The notes: generated by a model from the sequence alone, not told the origin. A DNA stretch of 64,000 nucleotides from Microcosmobacter mediterraneus (GCF_031846265.1 NZ_JAVRIA010000004.1:234844-298843); one strand, 5' to 3'. Positions 18,801 through 26,199 are shown, counted from the stretch's first letter. Program-made: numbers and translations.

Positions 18801-19949
18801 CCAGAATATATTGCAGTTTCAGATGACAACCAAATGGCTTATGTAGCACTTCAGGAAAATAATGCTATGGCTACAGTAGATCTCACTACAAACACTATTG
18901 TAAGTGTGTCTTCTTTTGGTTTGAAGGATCACAGTATGGTAAACAATTCATTGGACACAAGCGATGAAACAGATTTTGTGTTTAATGCCTCTTGGCCTAT
19001 CTATGGAATGTACATGCCAGATGGGATTGACTATTTCAATATTGGAGGAACAGGTTACGTGATTACTGCTAATGAAGGAGATGCCAGAGAATACAATGGT
19101 TTTGAAGAAGAACGCAAATTGGACGATAGCGACTACGTATTAGATCCAAGTGTTTTTAGTAATGCAGATGTCTTAGCTCTTGAGACTAATCTTGGAGATA
19201 TCAATATAAGTAATGCATCAGGAAATTTAGATGGAGATGCTGAGTTTGAGGAAATCCATGTTTATGGAAGTCGATCGTTTAGCATTTTTAATGCAAACAC
19301 AGGTGATATCGTTTCAGATAGTGGTAATGATTTTGAAGTGATTACAGCTGCGCACCCAGTTTATGGAGCAATTTTCAATGCCAGTAATAGTAATAACAGT
19401 TTTAAAAACAGAAGTGATAATAAAGGCCCAGAACCTGAAGCTGTTATTGTTGAAGAGATAAATGGTGCGTATTATGCATTTGTATTATTAGAACGAATAG
19501 GAGGTGTGATGATTTATGATGTTACCCAGCCTAATGCACCAGTATTTATTCAGTATCTTAATAGTAGAAATGCTATTGCAGGAGCTGAAGAGGATGGAGA
19601 TTTAGGTCCAGAAGGCATTGTATTCGTTAATGAGAATGACAGTCCAATAGGAACAGCACTTATAGTTGTGTCTAATGAAGTGAGTGCCACTCTGTCAATC
19701 TATTCTTTAGATAATGTGACTTTAGGTTTAGAAGAATTCAATTATAACAACAACTTTAGTATGTTTCCTAATCCAGCAAATACCATAGTGAATTTTAGTA
19801 AAGCAGATGATTATGAGCTTTATGATTTATCAGGACGTCTGGTAAAGCAGGTTAAGGATTCAATATTTATAAATGTTGAAAGTTTAACGGCAGGAATGTA
19901 TGTGATTACTAACTCCAAAGGATTATCCAAAAAATTAATAGTAAAATAA
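12825..19949 (+). CDS. Giant secreted protein: two identical 5'-nucleotidase-like modules, two lamin-tail domains, Calx-beta, choice-of-anchor I propeller, T9SS tail
   Basis: 2374 residues. Signal peptide to residue 27. Residues 28-669 and 670-1311 are near-identical UshA/5'-nucleotidase-like modules: metallophosphatase motifs D38-x-D40, GD77LIIPG, GN122HEFD, LLAH254, then the 5'-nucleotidase C-domain (SLKNGGGLRTEIG and NFLANGGDSYPFDQL). The usual DxH reads DVD and the usual GHxH reads GGSN (277-280), so metal binding differs from classic enzymes. Then lamin-tail domains at about 1312-1490 and 1495-1675, a Calx-beta domain at about 1678-1790, and a choice-of-anchor I propeller at about 1798-2298 (GALPDMITFTPDGTKLL, NEGEPNSDY). 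The type A sorting tail is at about 2305-2374. It is likely a cell-surface phosphate-scavenging protein; activity is inferred. Confidence 0.9.
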   Translation: MKNYYFRKAKALSMIFFMFFGATLIAQNFELQLLHYADVDGNEESALDAVDEFSALVDYFQNDPTYASNTLTVTSGDLIIPGPRFYAAENTAVRSLSGSNEPGHLDIAFANAFGVDASGFGNHEFDQGPGELFDAAFSSESSNGVTFPGSNFPWLSTNIDFTADGDFSGVVGTDGDNVTNLNSQVAKYAIVTIDGETIGLVGAVAPSFPDITSLGDLTITPAPGSSVAQLAAEIQPSVDALTNAGVNKIILLAHMQSISIEKQLATLLDGVDIIVAGGSNTRMGDSNDTLFSNSLVTDTSFDEPYPFQAADASGDPVLVVNVDGDYKYLGRLVVEFDNNGVIDLNELDDTLSGAYPANESLVTSLSAIPNPTVVALRDAVQGVISAQYNNIVGFSSVYLDGRRSQVRTQETNLGNLTADANLWYANLLNPAADAGVDISLKNGGGLRTEIGSAVLPGGSNDPNDIVFSPPANNGVSEGHLRATLRFDNGLVRLTMTAEELISIIEHGLADVSPGNEPGRFPQVGGMSFVYDPNQPAGSRLVDLIVDRGDTDLNNDVVIVDNGVNVAPNGITFNMVTLNFLANGGDSYPFDQLSAPNRINYYSGTGFGESVDFPDGDLVNDPGNNGTFSYTGGEQDAMAEFMSTFHPDNPSAYSIAETDADQDTRISIAQNFELQILHYADVDGNEESALDAVDEFSALVDYFQNDPTYASNTLTVTSGDLIIPGPRFYAAENTAVRSLSGSNEPGHLDIAFANAFGVDASGFGNHEFDQGPGELFDAAFSSESSNGVTFPGSNFPWLSTNIDFTADGDFSGVVGTDGDNVTNLNSQVAKYAIVTIDGETIGLVGAVAPSFPDITSLGDLTITPAPGSSVAQLAAEIQPSVDALTNAGVNKIILLAHMQSISIEKQLATLLDGVDIIVAGGSNTRMGDSNDTLFSNSLVTDTSFDEPYPFQAADASGDPVLVVNVDGDYKYLGRLVVEFDNNGVIDLNELDDTLSGAYPANESLVTSLSAIPNPTVVALRDAVQGVISAQYNNIVGFSSVYLDGRRSQVRTQETNLGNLTADANLWYANLLNPAADAGVDISLKNGGGLRTEIGSAVLPGGSNDPNDIVFSPPANNGVSEGHLRATLRFDNGLVRLTMTAEELISIIEHGLADVSPGNEPGRFPQVGGMSFVYDPNQPAGSRLVDLIVDRGDTDLNNDVVIVDNGVNVAPNGITFNMVTLNFLANGGDSYPFDQLSAPNRINYYSGTGFGESVDFPDGDLVNDPGNNGTFSYTGGEQDAMAEFMSTFHPDNPSAYSIAETDADQDTRISIAQPNLQITEIFPGQSGTDLTEDWFEILNTGDVAWVSGVDGDLYYDDESADATTADLIQGITDIQPGERVIVLITDNNAVAIDAFNLVWSEVVDLAGIEIGFTDGSGLGGGGDAVTLWEGDPMTTAPIATGSYPDTGANDGQSYDLELAEFSTVGNSSFAVETLALGGSTSDVPNIGSPGNVPPAAPNLVITEIFSGQDGDDVTEDWFEIYNSGTVAWTSGINDDLYYDDESADASTADLIQGISVIPPGGYAIVLITENTAGEVSNFITVWSEVLDLTGVEVGYSDGAGLGGGGDAVNIWLGDPTLSMPIDTASYPDTAANDGQTYDVELSAFSTVGNSNNAVATNVLGGDMMDVPNIGSPGNATGTGTSVEVEFTEVYDSVMENEGSITLTVSVSEAPTANVTVDVDIFSGGTAAEGVDFTLSSAQTVTFPSGSTDNQTITIPILDNMDDGSDLYFMVNLQNAVGANIGSEDVFSVYILDDDTVVPLENASVLDANYLTSYLVDASGTAEITAYDPSSQRLFVTNSSSIEVLDFSDPSNITSITSISLPANTDGVQSVAVSNGILAAAISADPSTDPGFVMFADTDGNNQVIVKVGALPDMITFTPDGTKLLSANEGEPNSDYSIDPEGSVSIIDVTGGLADIDQSDVTTLNFNAFDSQLATLLADGVRIFGPGASVSQDLEPEYIAVSDDNQMAYVALQENNAMATVDLTTNTIVSVSSFGLKDHSMVNNSLDTSDETDFVFNASWPIYGMYMPDGIDYFNIGGTGYVITANEGDAREYNGFEEERKLDDSDYVLDPSVFSNADVLALETNLGDINISNASGNLDGDAEFEEIHVYGSRSFSIFNANTGDIVSDSGNDFEVITAAHPVYGAIFNASNSNNSFKNRSDNKGPEPEAVIVEEINGAYYAFVLLERIGGVMIYDVTQPNAPVFIQYLNSRNAIAGAEEDGDLGPEGIVFVNENDSPIGTALIVVSNEVSATLSIYSLDNVTLGLEEFNYNNNFSMFPNPANTIVNFSKADDYELYDLSGRLVKQVKDSIFINVESLTAGMYVITNSKGLSKKLIVK
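12906..14831 (+). repeat. Internal duplication, copy 1 (1926 bp, 642 codons)
   Basis: First copy of the nucleotidase-like module. From about 12948 to 14830 I find only one difference from copy 2 (c at 14672, t at 16598, synonymous). The first 45 nt or so carry several mostly synonymous differences. Confidence 0.95.
14832..16757 (+). repeat. Internal duplication, copy 2 (1926 bp, 642 codons)
   Basis: Second copy, in frame and directly abutting copy 1. It begins AATTTC where copy 1 begins AACTTT. Identity resumes at about 14874 and continues to 16756, after which the unique lamin-tail region starts. Confidence 0.95.
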
Positions 19950-19970
19950 AACTCCAATTTTATAAGATTA

Positions 19971-19999
19971 AGCCTCATCAATTGATGAGGCTTTTTTTA
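19971..19999 (+). terminator. Rho-independent terminator after the giant gene
   Basis: A 22-bp perfect palindrome (agcctcatcaa / ttgatgaggct), which folds with a 4-nt loop, is followed by seven T. Confidence 0.9.
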
Positions 20000-20055
20000 T
20001 CACTTTTATTTTTTAAAATTCTAATACTAAGCATGAGTTTGTTCAAAAACGATCC

Positions 20056-20154
20056 TTTACAAATTATAGTTATTATTATTAGAACTTCTTATTGTTTAAT
20101 ATTCAAAAATCCGCTAATATTATTAAATGTACTATAATGTTCTGCGTTATGTAA
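20056..20154 (+). repeat. R element A: short inverted-repeat-ended element
   Basis: The left end has caaattatagtta and the right end tgtactataatgttctgcg followed by ttatgtaac. The reverse complement of the right end reads ttatagtacattt, so the ends pair imperfectly with bulges. The right 30 nt are the same as in R element B at 26170-26200. The interior is much shorter than in copies B and C. Confidence 0.6.
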
Positions 20155-20293
20155 CTTGAGCTTTATTCGCCTAATTTCTATTTTAAGCTAAGGTGTTCAT
20201 GAATCTTCGATTTGGTAAAAAGCAGGGCAGAGCGTTAAGAAATAGTCCAGTGGACTATTTTAGCGAATGTGCCAGCTGGCGCTTTGGCAATAC

Positions 20294-20452
20294 CACAGTT
20301 TCTTGAAAAAATTTATTCTCAAAAGTTTCTTTTGCGATGTTAATGAAATCGAGTTTACGAGATTCACGAGCACCTATTTATTAAAATAGAGTGGGCGAGT
20401 AAACACTTATTATGCGACGACATTGGAGGGAAGCACAAAGTGTGTGAAATGG
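20294..20452 (+). repeat. V repeat A
   Basis: Shares with copies at 26234 and 27788 the order: cagtttcttgaaaaaattta, gatgttaatga, a hairpin, cacgagc, ctatttattaaaatagagtg, gcgagtaaa, and a GTGTGTG-rich end. Here the hairpin is gaaatcg...cgagattc (20345-20365). It ends 20 nt before the MarR promoter. Confidence 0.8.
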
Positions 20453-20472
20453 AAAAAATTTAAAAATATTTT

Positions 20473-20500
20473 TTTGTTACAAAAAAACTAGCTACTTTTG
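20473..20500 (+). promoter_or_regulatory. Promoter of the MarR gene
   Basis: TTTG at 20473-20476 and TACTTTTG (TAnnTTTG) at 20493-20500, spacer 16 nt. The transcript would have a leader of only about 17 nt before the ATG at 20524, overlapped by the operator palindrome. Confidence 0.6.
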
Positions 20501-20502
20501 TT

Positions 20503-20514
20503 GTTGTAAACAAC
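20503..20514. promoter_or_regulatory. Candidate MarR operator, site 1
   Basis: The palindrome gttgtaaacaac lies just after the -7 box, where bound repressor would block initiation. A near-identical palindrome (site 2, 20994-21005) precedes the next gene. Confidence 0.6.
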
Positions 20515-20523
20515 TATTGTTTA

Positions 20524-20976
20524 ATGAATACCGATGAATATTTTTCTAATGAATCCAAAAATTGGCATGCGAGAGCTTATTTTAAGTTCTTGAAATTGAG
20601 TGGCCAAGTGGATGTTAAATTGAAGAAGACTTTAAACTCTTATGGAATTACACATGCACAATTAAATGTTTTAAATCAATTAGTTAGAAATCATCCTACA
20701 TCAATGGATGCAAAAACATTAAAAGATAAATTAATTGTTCCTAGTCCAGATTTAACACGCTTACTAGATAGATTAGTAAAAAAAGGATTTGTTTCTAGAA
20801 TTACTTGCCCTGATAATAGAAGGAAATTAGATATTAATGTTACTGATAATGGCATTAAGGCATTTTTTGAAATACATACTGCTGCTAAGTCTTCAGTTAA
20901 TGATTATTTTGAAACTAATATTTCTAAAGAAGATGCCAAAGAATTCTTTAGAATACTTAACAAAGTAGAAATTTAA
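20524..20976 (+). CDS. MarR-family transcriptional regulator
   Basis: 150 residues, the usual MarR length. The winged-helix core is visible: the recognition region DAKTLKDKLIVPSPDLTRLLDRLVKKGFVSRITC, then DNRRKLDINVTDNG for the wing. MarR proteins are dimers that release palindromic operators when they bind small phenolic or oxidising ligands. The cysteine in RITCPDNRRK could sense oxidation, but that is inference. Palindromes gttgtaaacaac and gttgttaacaac sit before this gene and before the following TMEM175 gene, so it probably represses itself and the operon downstream. Confidence 0.92.
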   Translation: MNTDEYFSNESKNWHARAYFKFLKLSGQVDVKLKKTLNSYGITHAQLNVLNQLVRNHPTSMDAKTLKDKLIVPSPDLTRLLDRLVKKGFVSRITCPDNRRKLDINVTDNGIKAFFEIHTAAKSSVNDYFETNISKEDAKEFFRILNKVEI

Positions 20977-20993
20977 ATTTTTTTATATAAATA

Positions 20994-21005
20994 GTTGTTA
21001 ACAAC
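20994..21005. promoter_or_regulatory. Candidate MarR operator, site 2
   Basis: The perfect palindrome gttgttaacaac lies 20 nt before the TMEM175 start. Flanks (acaacaatagttt) resemble those at site 1, supporting a common regulator. Confidence 0.6.
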
Positions 21006-21025
21006 AACAATAGTTTAAAACAGTA

Positions 21026-21604
21026 ATGAAAACAAATAGACTCGAAGCATTTAGTGATGGTGTATTAGCCATAATAATTACCATAATGGTATTAGAACTA
21101 AAAACACCTGAAGAGGTAACAATTGAAGCTTTAGTTCCTTTATTACCTGTATTCGTAAGTTATTTTATAAGCTTTATTTACCTCGGAATTTATTGGAATA
21201 ACCATCATCATCTCTTTCAAATTACAGAAAAAGTAAACGGTAAGGTGCTTTGGGCAAATCTTAATTTATTATTCTGGCTGTCACTAATTCCGTTTGCCAC
21301 ATCTTGGGTAGGAGAGAATCATTTAGAATCAGGACCAGTAGCTTTTTACGGTTTTATATTACTTATGGCTTCTATAGCTTATTTCATTCTTCAAACCGTA
21401 ATTATAAAACACCATAAAGAAGACTTTATTTTGCGCAAAGCCATTGGTAAAGATTTCAAGGGTAAGCTATCTACAGCTTTATATATCATAGGATTAGCAG
21501 TAAGCTTTATTAATTCATGGGCAGCGATTGCTTGTTATATCATAGTAGCAATTTTATGGATTGTACCAGATAAGCGCATAGAGCAACATATAAATGAAGC
21601 GTAA
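21026..21604 (+). CDS. TMEM175-family (DUF1211) potassium channel-like membrane protein
   Basis: 192 residues, the length of bacterial TMEM175 proteins. It starts MKTNRLEAFSDGVLAIIITI, carrying the family hallmark RxxxFSD (R5, F9-S10-D11) on the first helix. Further membrane helices lie at about 38-55, 80-95, 105-125, 147-163 and 166-180; the NNHHHLFQ segment is also family-typical. Bacterial members form tetrameric K+-leak channels in the inner membrane. It is 49 nt after MarR with an operator-like palindrome between, and overlaps or abuts the next gene. Confidence 0.92.
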   Translation: MKTNRLEAFSDGVLAIIITIMVLELKTPEEVTIEALVPLLPVFVSYFISFIYLGIYWNNHHHLFQITEKVNGKVLWANLNLLFWLSLIPFATSWVGENHLESGPVAFYGFILLMASIAYFILQTVIIKHHKEDFILRKAIGKDFKGKLSTALYIIGLAVSFINSWAAIACYIIVAILWIVPDKRIEQHINEA

Positions 21605-23018
21605 TATGAGACATATAATTATAATAGTTTCAATTTTTCTAATTACACCTATGCTAAATGCACAGGAAATTGAGCTTAAAAAGAAAGAACTACCTATATA
21701 CAGTTTATTTAGGGCTACAGAAAATTATGAATACCTAAAAGGTGATAATAATGCTTTTGAAAGTGATGTCTTTGATCCTATTAAGTTCATTCCATTGAAT
21801 GAAAAGGAAGATATCTACCTTTCTTTTGGAGGCCAAATTAGACCAAGATTCGAACATTATTCTAATCGATTTTGGGAAGAAACAGTAGACCAGGATTTTT
21901 ATTCACAGCGATTGGCTTTTCATACAGATTTACATTTAGGAAAAAACTTTAGAGTTTATACCGAGTTATATCATGGCTATACAAGTCACGAACGTGAATT
22001 TGTAGAAAATGACGAAATAGATATACACCAAGCATTCCTGCAAATTGACATTCCGTTTCAATCAGAATCAAGTCTATCATTCATTCTTGGAAGACAAGAG
22101 TTGGCGTATGGTTCAGCAAGATTAGTTGGTTTTAGAGAAGGCCCAAATATTAGACGAACTTTTGATGCTACAAGAGCAGTTTTTAAATCAGGTAAAACTA
22201 ATATTCAAGCATTTTACACTAGAGAAGTAAGTCCAACCATATTCGCTTTTGACAATAGGTTCACATTATTTGATGGAGATGCTAACAATCCAAAATTTTG
22301 GGGAGTATATAGTCAATTCAAAATAAAAGGCTTTAACGGAATGAATGAGCTCTATTATTTGGGCTTTGAAAATCCATTTTCAGCGTTCAGTGATGTTTCA
22401 GGAAAAGAAAACAGACATTCTATTGGTTTGAGACGATTTGGGCAAATAGGTAAGCGTTTCACCTACAATACAGAAATCATATATCAATTTGGTGAGATTA
22501 ATAATACGACTATTAGCGCTTTTAATCTTGAAGGAGATTGGCATTATAAACTTATCAATACAGCTTGGTTATGGAATCCAGGATTGAAATTAGAATATAC
22601 AAGTGGTGATAAAAACTTAAATGATAACAAACTAAATACCTTTAATCCCATGTTTGTTAATCCAGCGTATTACAGTTTAGCAGCTACAATTACACCAATA
22701 AACTTAATATCAATCCATCCTTCAGTAAGTGCTACACCTACTGAAAAATTAAAGTTATATGGAGAATGGGGAATTTTTTGGAGAGCTTCAAAAAATGATG
22801 GATTATACAGACCACCAAGATTTGTAAATAGACCAGCTAATGGAATCGAGGATAGAAATTTAGGGAGTCAATTAGGGTTCAAAGCCTCTTACGAATTTAA
22901 TCGTCATCTATCACTTGATTTAGATATGAGTTATTTCATCGCAGGAGATTTTCAAAAGACAAGTGGAAGCGGAGACGATATATTCCATTTCGCACCAACA
23001 ATAAGTTACAAATTTTAA
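21594..23018 (+). CDS. Alginate-export (AlgE-like) family outer-membrane porin
   Basis: 474 residues. ATG 21594 overlaps the TMEM175 stop by 11 nt; an in-frame ATG at 21606 gives a similar signal peptide (cut near LNAQ) and is equally possible. The mature protein is an alternating beta-barrel with family features: LSFGGQIRPRFEHYSNR, YSQRLAFHTDLHLGKNFRVYTEL, FILGRQELAYGSARLVGFRE and GPNIRRTFDATRAVF, ending in an aromatic barrel strand (FHFAPTISYKF). Despite the name, homologues in organisms without alginate synthesis act as general outer-membrane channels. The tight coupling to a MarR-controlled operon suggests transport of the inducer or its product; that is inference. Confidence 0.88.
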   Translation: MKRNMRHIIIIVSIFLITPMLNAQEIELKKKELPIYSLFRATENYEYLKGDNNAFESDVFDPIKFIPLNEKEDIYLSFGGQIRPRFEHYSNRFWEETVDQDFYSQRLAFHTDLHLGKNFRVYTELYHGYTSHEREFVENDEIDIHQAFLQIDIPFQSESSLSFILGRQELAYGSARLVGFREGPNIRRTFDATRAVFKSGKTNIQAFYTREVSPTIFAFDNRFTLFDGDANNPKFWGVYSQFKIKGFNGMNELYYLGFENPFSAFSDVSGKENRHSIGLRRFGQIGKRFTYNTEIIYQFGEINNTTISAFNLEGDWHYKLINTAWLWNPGLKLEYTSGDKNLNDNKLNTFNPMFVNPAYYSLAATITPINLISIHPSVSATPTEKLKLYGEWGIFWRASKNDGLYRPPRFVNRPANGIEDRNLGSQLGFKASYEFNRHLSLDLDMSYFIAGDFQKTSGSGDDIFHFAPTISYKF

Positions 23019-23041
23019 TAACCATTAATAATTAAATAAAA

Positions 23042-24325
23042 ATGAAAACAATAAGTAGATTATCAATTATGTTAGTTGCTTTATTATGTTTTACAAGTTG
23101 TAAAGCTCAACAAACAGCAGGACCAAATCCAAATGAAATTGTAGATACAAATTCATCGAGTATTAACAGCTTACCAGGAGCATCAGTAATGGCTTTCGGT
23201 CCCAATAATGTTTTATTTGTTGGAGATAGTAAAGCAGGAATGCTATATGCAATAGAAACTTCAGCAACGGAAGTGAAAGACCCAATACCTTTTAATTTAA
23301 AAGGCGTCGATAAACAAATCGCGAAAGCTTTAGGTGCGCCATCATCAGAGTTAATTTTTAACGATATGCAAGTTCATCCTGTAAGTCAAGAAGCATATAT
23401 CGCTGTTAAAAGAGGTTTTGCACCAGATGCTTTATCAGTTATAGTTGCCGTAAATCCAGTAGATGGAAATGTTCGTTTAGTCGATATCAGCAAAAAAACA
23501 GCAATAAAAGTTAAGAACATTAGAACTGAAGATTTTGACTTATATGGAAGACCATCAAATCGATTAAACATTACTGATATAGATTATAATGATGGTTATG
23601 TGTATGTAGCTGGTTTAACTAATGGAGAATTTGCATCTACTTTACGTAAGATTGCATATCCTTTTTCTAATGTGCAAGAAGCAGTTTCAGGATTAGAAAT
23701 GTATCATGCTGTTCATACTCAAAATGAAACAAGAGCACCAATTAGAACTATGGCTTTTGAAGAAATCAATGGCGAATCTACATTATTAGCAGCTTACACC
23801 TGTACACCATTAGTTAGCATTCCAACTTCAGAAATTAAAGAAGGAAATCACATTAAAGCTAAAACTGTCGCAGAGCTTGGATTTGGAAACACACCAATAG
23901 ATATGATAACATTTACTGCTCAAGAAATGGATGGCAGCTTCGATAAAAAGCTTTTAATTATTCATAAAGAACGTAGTGCCAGCTTAATATCCTTAAAAGA
24001 TTTTGCTGAAGCTAATAAAGGTGAAGGTTTAAAAGGGTTTTCAATGGGACCTGAAGGAGTTAAAATATTTCCTGTGCCAATGTCAGGAACGATGCAAGTT
24101 TCAGAGCAAAACCAAATGATGCTGGCTGTATTACAACGCGATATAGATTCAGGAAGTGTTAATTTATTATCGGAATTAAAAGGCGCTTATTTTAGATTAA
24201 GCAATTTTGATAGTGAATATGAATTTCCAGATTACAAGTATACCGAAGGTGGAAAAATTTGGAAAGATTTTCACAATATGGTAAAACCAATTGAAGGCTT
24301 TCCAGAGTTAGTAAAAGAAAATTAA
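23042..24325 (+). CDS. Beta-propeller-like lipoprotein
   Basis: 427 residues with lipobox CFTSC (Cys20). Strand patterns typical of propeller blades recur: ASVMAFGPNNVLFVGDSKAG, IFNDMQVHPVSQEAYIAVKRG, NITDIDYNDGYVYVAGLTNGEF, RTMAFEEINGESTLLAAYTC and PIDMITFTAQEMDGSF. I cannot assign an enzyme family. It starts 24 nt after the porin and precedes the Ig-like gene, so all are likely one operon. A periplasm-facing binding or scaffold partner of the porin is possible but unproven. Confidence 0.7.
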   Translation: MKTISRLSIMLVALLCFTSCKAQQTAGPNPNEIVDTNSSSINSLPGASVMAFGPNNVLFVGDSKAGMLYAIETSATEVKDPIPFNLKGVDKQIAKALGAPSSELIFNDMQVHPVSQEAYIAVKRGFAPDALSVIVAVNPVDGNVRLVDISKKTAIKVKNIRTEDFDLYGRPSNRLNITDIDYNDGYVYVAGLTNGEFASTLRKIAYPFSNVQEAVSGLEMYHAVHTQNETRAPIRTMAFEEINGESTLLAAYTCTPLVSIPTSEIKEGNHIKAKTVAELGFGNTPIDMITFTAQEMDGSFDKKLLIIHKERSASLISLKDFAEANKGEGLKGFSMGPEGVKIFPVPMSGTMQVSEQNQMMLAVLQRDIDSGSVNLLSELKGAYFRLSNFDSEYEFPDYKYTEGGKIWKDFHNMVKPIEGFPELVKEN

Positions 24326-24377
24326 TACTAAAAAGAGTAGGTGAGTAGTATCATCTACTCTTTATTTCAATACAATT

Positions 24378-25418
24378 ATGAGAGTTCATTTAACTATACT
24401 ATTACTATTTGTAAGCTTACAATTATTTGCTAATGATTTTCAAATAGTAGTAAACGAGCAGAAAGTTACTTTTTATGATGCTTCAATTACTATTGAAACA
24501 GCTACTGTTTATTATTTACTAAAAAATAACAAACTAGATGAAAATAATGTGGTTCGTGGCGTATTTAAAAAGAATGTTCAAAACGTAACTTTTGTTCCAG
24601 AATTTCCTTTTTTACAAAATGTAATATATGTGCTTAAATACTCAAAAGGAGCTGTAGAATTTTCTATTCCAACTGAAAACAAAAATAAGCCCATAGTAAC
24701 TCAAGTTTATCCAACATCAAATAAACTACCAGTAAATTTATTACGTATGTACATACAGTTTTCAAAACCCATGAAAACAATAAATAACCTAAAACACATA
24801 AAACTTTTTGATGCTGCAGGAGAAGAAGTAAAAGGAGTAATATTCAATAATGTCTATGAACTTTGGAATGATGCGCAAACCCAATTAACCATCATTTTTG
24901 ATCCAGCACGAGTTAAAACTGGATTAATAGCCAATGAACAATTAGGAAGAGTTTTAAAACCAAATCAAACCTATCATTTGGTTATAAATAATTTACAAGA
25001 TGTTTATGGCAACAGCTTAAAGGAACCTTACACAAAAACATTTAGCGTTATTAAAGAAGATATCGTTTCTCCAGATACAGATTTATGGAATATTTTACTA
25101 CCAAGTCCTAATAATAAAATAGCTCTACAGGTTGATTTTGGAAACAGTATTGATATGATGTCACTATTGCATAGAATACGTATTTATAATTCAGATAATG
25201 AAATTATTAAAGTTTCAATTCACATCGGACAGGAAGAAAAATCAATAAAATTCATCCAAGAAGAAAAATGGGTAAAAGGTAATTATACATTAAAAATCAA
25301 CTCAAGATTATCAGATCCATCAGGCAACAATCTTAATGGATTATTTGATCATGCAATCGGTAGCTTAAAGAATAAACAAGAGGGAAAAATTATTAGTTTG
25401 CCAATAACAATACATTAA
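24378..25418 (+). CDS. Secreted protein with SbsA Ig-like domains
   Basis: 346 residues with a signal peptide (MRVHLTILLLFVSLQLFA). Residues about 105-228 match a bacterial Ig-like (SbsA-type) domain: VTQVYPTSNKLPVNLLRMYI, FSKPMKT, then LKPNQTYHLVINNLQDVYGNS. A second related domain spans about 240-325 (NKIALQVDFGNSIDM to YTLKINSRLSDPSGNNLNG). No T9SS tail or lipobox is seen, so it is probably periplasmic. It is the last gene of the MarR-controlled cluster, 52 nt after the propeller lipoprotein. Confidence 0.7.
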   Translation: MRVHLTILLLFVSLQLFANDFQIVVNEQKVTFYDASITIETATVYYLLKNNKLDENNVVRGVFKKNVQNVTFVPEFPFLQNVIYVLKYSKGAVEFSIPTENKNKPIVTQVYPTSNKLPVNLLRMYIQFSKPMKTINNLKHIKLFDAAGEEVKGVIFNNVYELWNDAQTQLTIIFDPARVKTGLIANEQLGRVLKPNQTYHLVINNLQDVYGNSLKEPYTKTFSVIKEDIVSPDTDLWNILLPSPNNKIALQVDFGNSIDMMSLLHRIRIYNSDNEIIKVSIHIGQEEKSIKFIQEEKWVKGNYTLKINSRLSDPSGNNLNGLFDHAIGSLKNKQEGKIISLPITIH

Positions 25419-25434
25419 GATTATAGACTGAAAA

Positions 25435-25451
25435 AGGCTTTTTTTGAGCCT
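25435..25451 (+). terminator. Weak terminator-like hairpin after the MarR cluster
   Basis: A short 5-bp stem (aggct / agcct) with a T-rich loop, 17 nt past the stop of 24378-25418. Weak, but it is the only hairpin there. Confidence 0.4.
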
Positions 25452-25607
25452 CATAAAATTTTGGTTAAAACAATAGGTTAGTGCAACGACCATATTTTAG
25501 CGGTTTAGTAATATAGCTACTTAATCAATTCTATTTTACATAATATTGGTAGTACTAATTAAAAAGCTTAATAGGACGTAGGAATATAATAAGTGCTAAG
25601 AATTTTA

Positions 25608-25680
25608 TTTTACTCACGCATTTAATTATTTGAAAAAAACTTTATAAGAGCTCGTGAATCTCGTAAAAACTCGATTTCTC
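25608..25680 (-). repeat. V repeat D (inverted, partial)
   Basis: Reads tttactc, then gctcgtgaatctcgtaa, then ctcgatttc: the reverse complement of the hairpin section of V repeat A (20341-20371) with two extra A in the loop. Confidence 0.7.
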
Positions 25681-25809
25681 AAAGTTTTAGCTCTTATGGT
25701 ATGCCACGAGAATCGCGTAGAAAATAATATGTAGTAAAATATCCAAATACCTCAAAATTTTAATGATTACTAATTGGAAATTATTCGCGGATTTTTATTG
25801 TTTTAATAA

Positions 25810-25836
25810 AGAGCTCATGAATGCTTCGCATTTGAG
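25810..25836 (-). repeat. V repeat E (inverted fragment)
   Basis: gagctcatgaatgcttcgcat corresponds, inverted, to the hairpin section of V repeat C (gaactgcgaagcaatcac). Only this core is recognisable. Confidence 0.5.
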
Positions 25837-25902
25837 TATAAAATAAATAGCAATAAGCAATTTGATATTATAAAAGCAATCAACGTTGGCAGCGGATATT
25901 TT

Positions 25903-26199
25903 ACATAACGGCAAATTATAGATACATTTTAATTGCCCTAATGTTATTCGTTGAGAATCTCTTAAAAAATTAAAATCTTGATAATTGTACAGAATATTCA
26001 AATTTAACAAGACGTTCTATTTTACATAGTATATTATAGCTACACAATGATAAATGCAACTACGAAGCCACAATTAGCTTGTACATAATTACTATCGATA
26101 TAAGTCTGAAGACACTATATCTGCAATTATGTCAAATATCGCCTAAAAGCGCTATTTCGCTAATTGTTAGAAAATGTACTATAATGTTCTGCGTTATGT
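25903..26199 (+). repeat. R element B (long, with inverted-repeat ends)
   Basis: Ends are acataacg (25903-25910) and cgttatgt (26192-26199), with inner arms caaattatagatacatttt and aaaatgtactataatg that also pair. A long internal hairpin lies at 26083-26132 (acataatt...aattatgt, inner gatata...tatatc). Positions 25953-26185 are 98% identical to 30047-30278. Confidence 0.8.

Larger units (their letters stand above)
19993..20472. other. Repeat-filled intergenic region
   Basis: No coding sequence seen. It holds an R element (20056-20154), a V repeat (20294-20452) and, between them, two perfect palindromes: tagtccagtggacta (20243-20257, centred on one g) and gccagctggc (20271-20280). The MarR promoter follows. 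Confidence 0.7.
25452..25902. other. Repeat-rich non-coding stretch
   Basis: No gene seen. It contains minus-strand relics of the V repeat (25608-25680 and 25810-25836) and short copies of ctattttacata (25531 on). The segment caacgttggcagcgg (25880-25894) leads into R element B. Confidence 0.6.
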
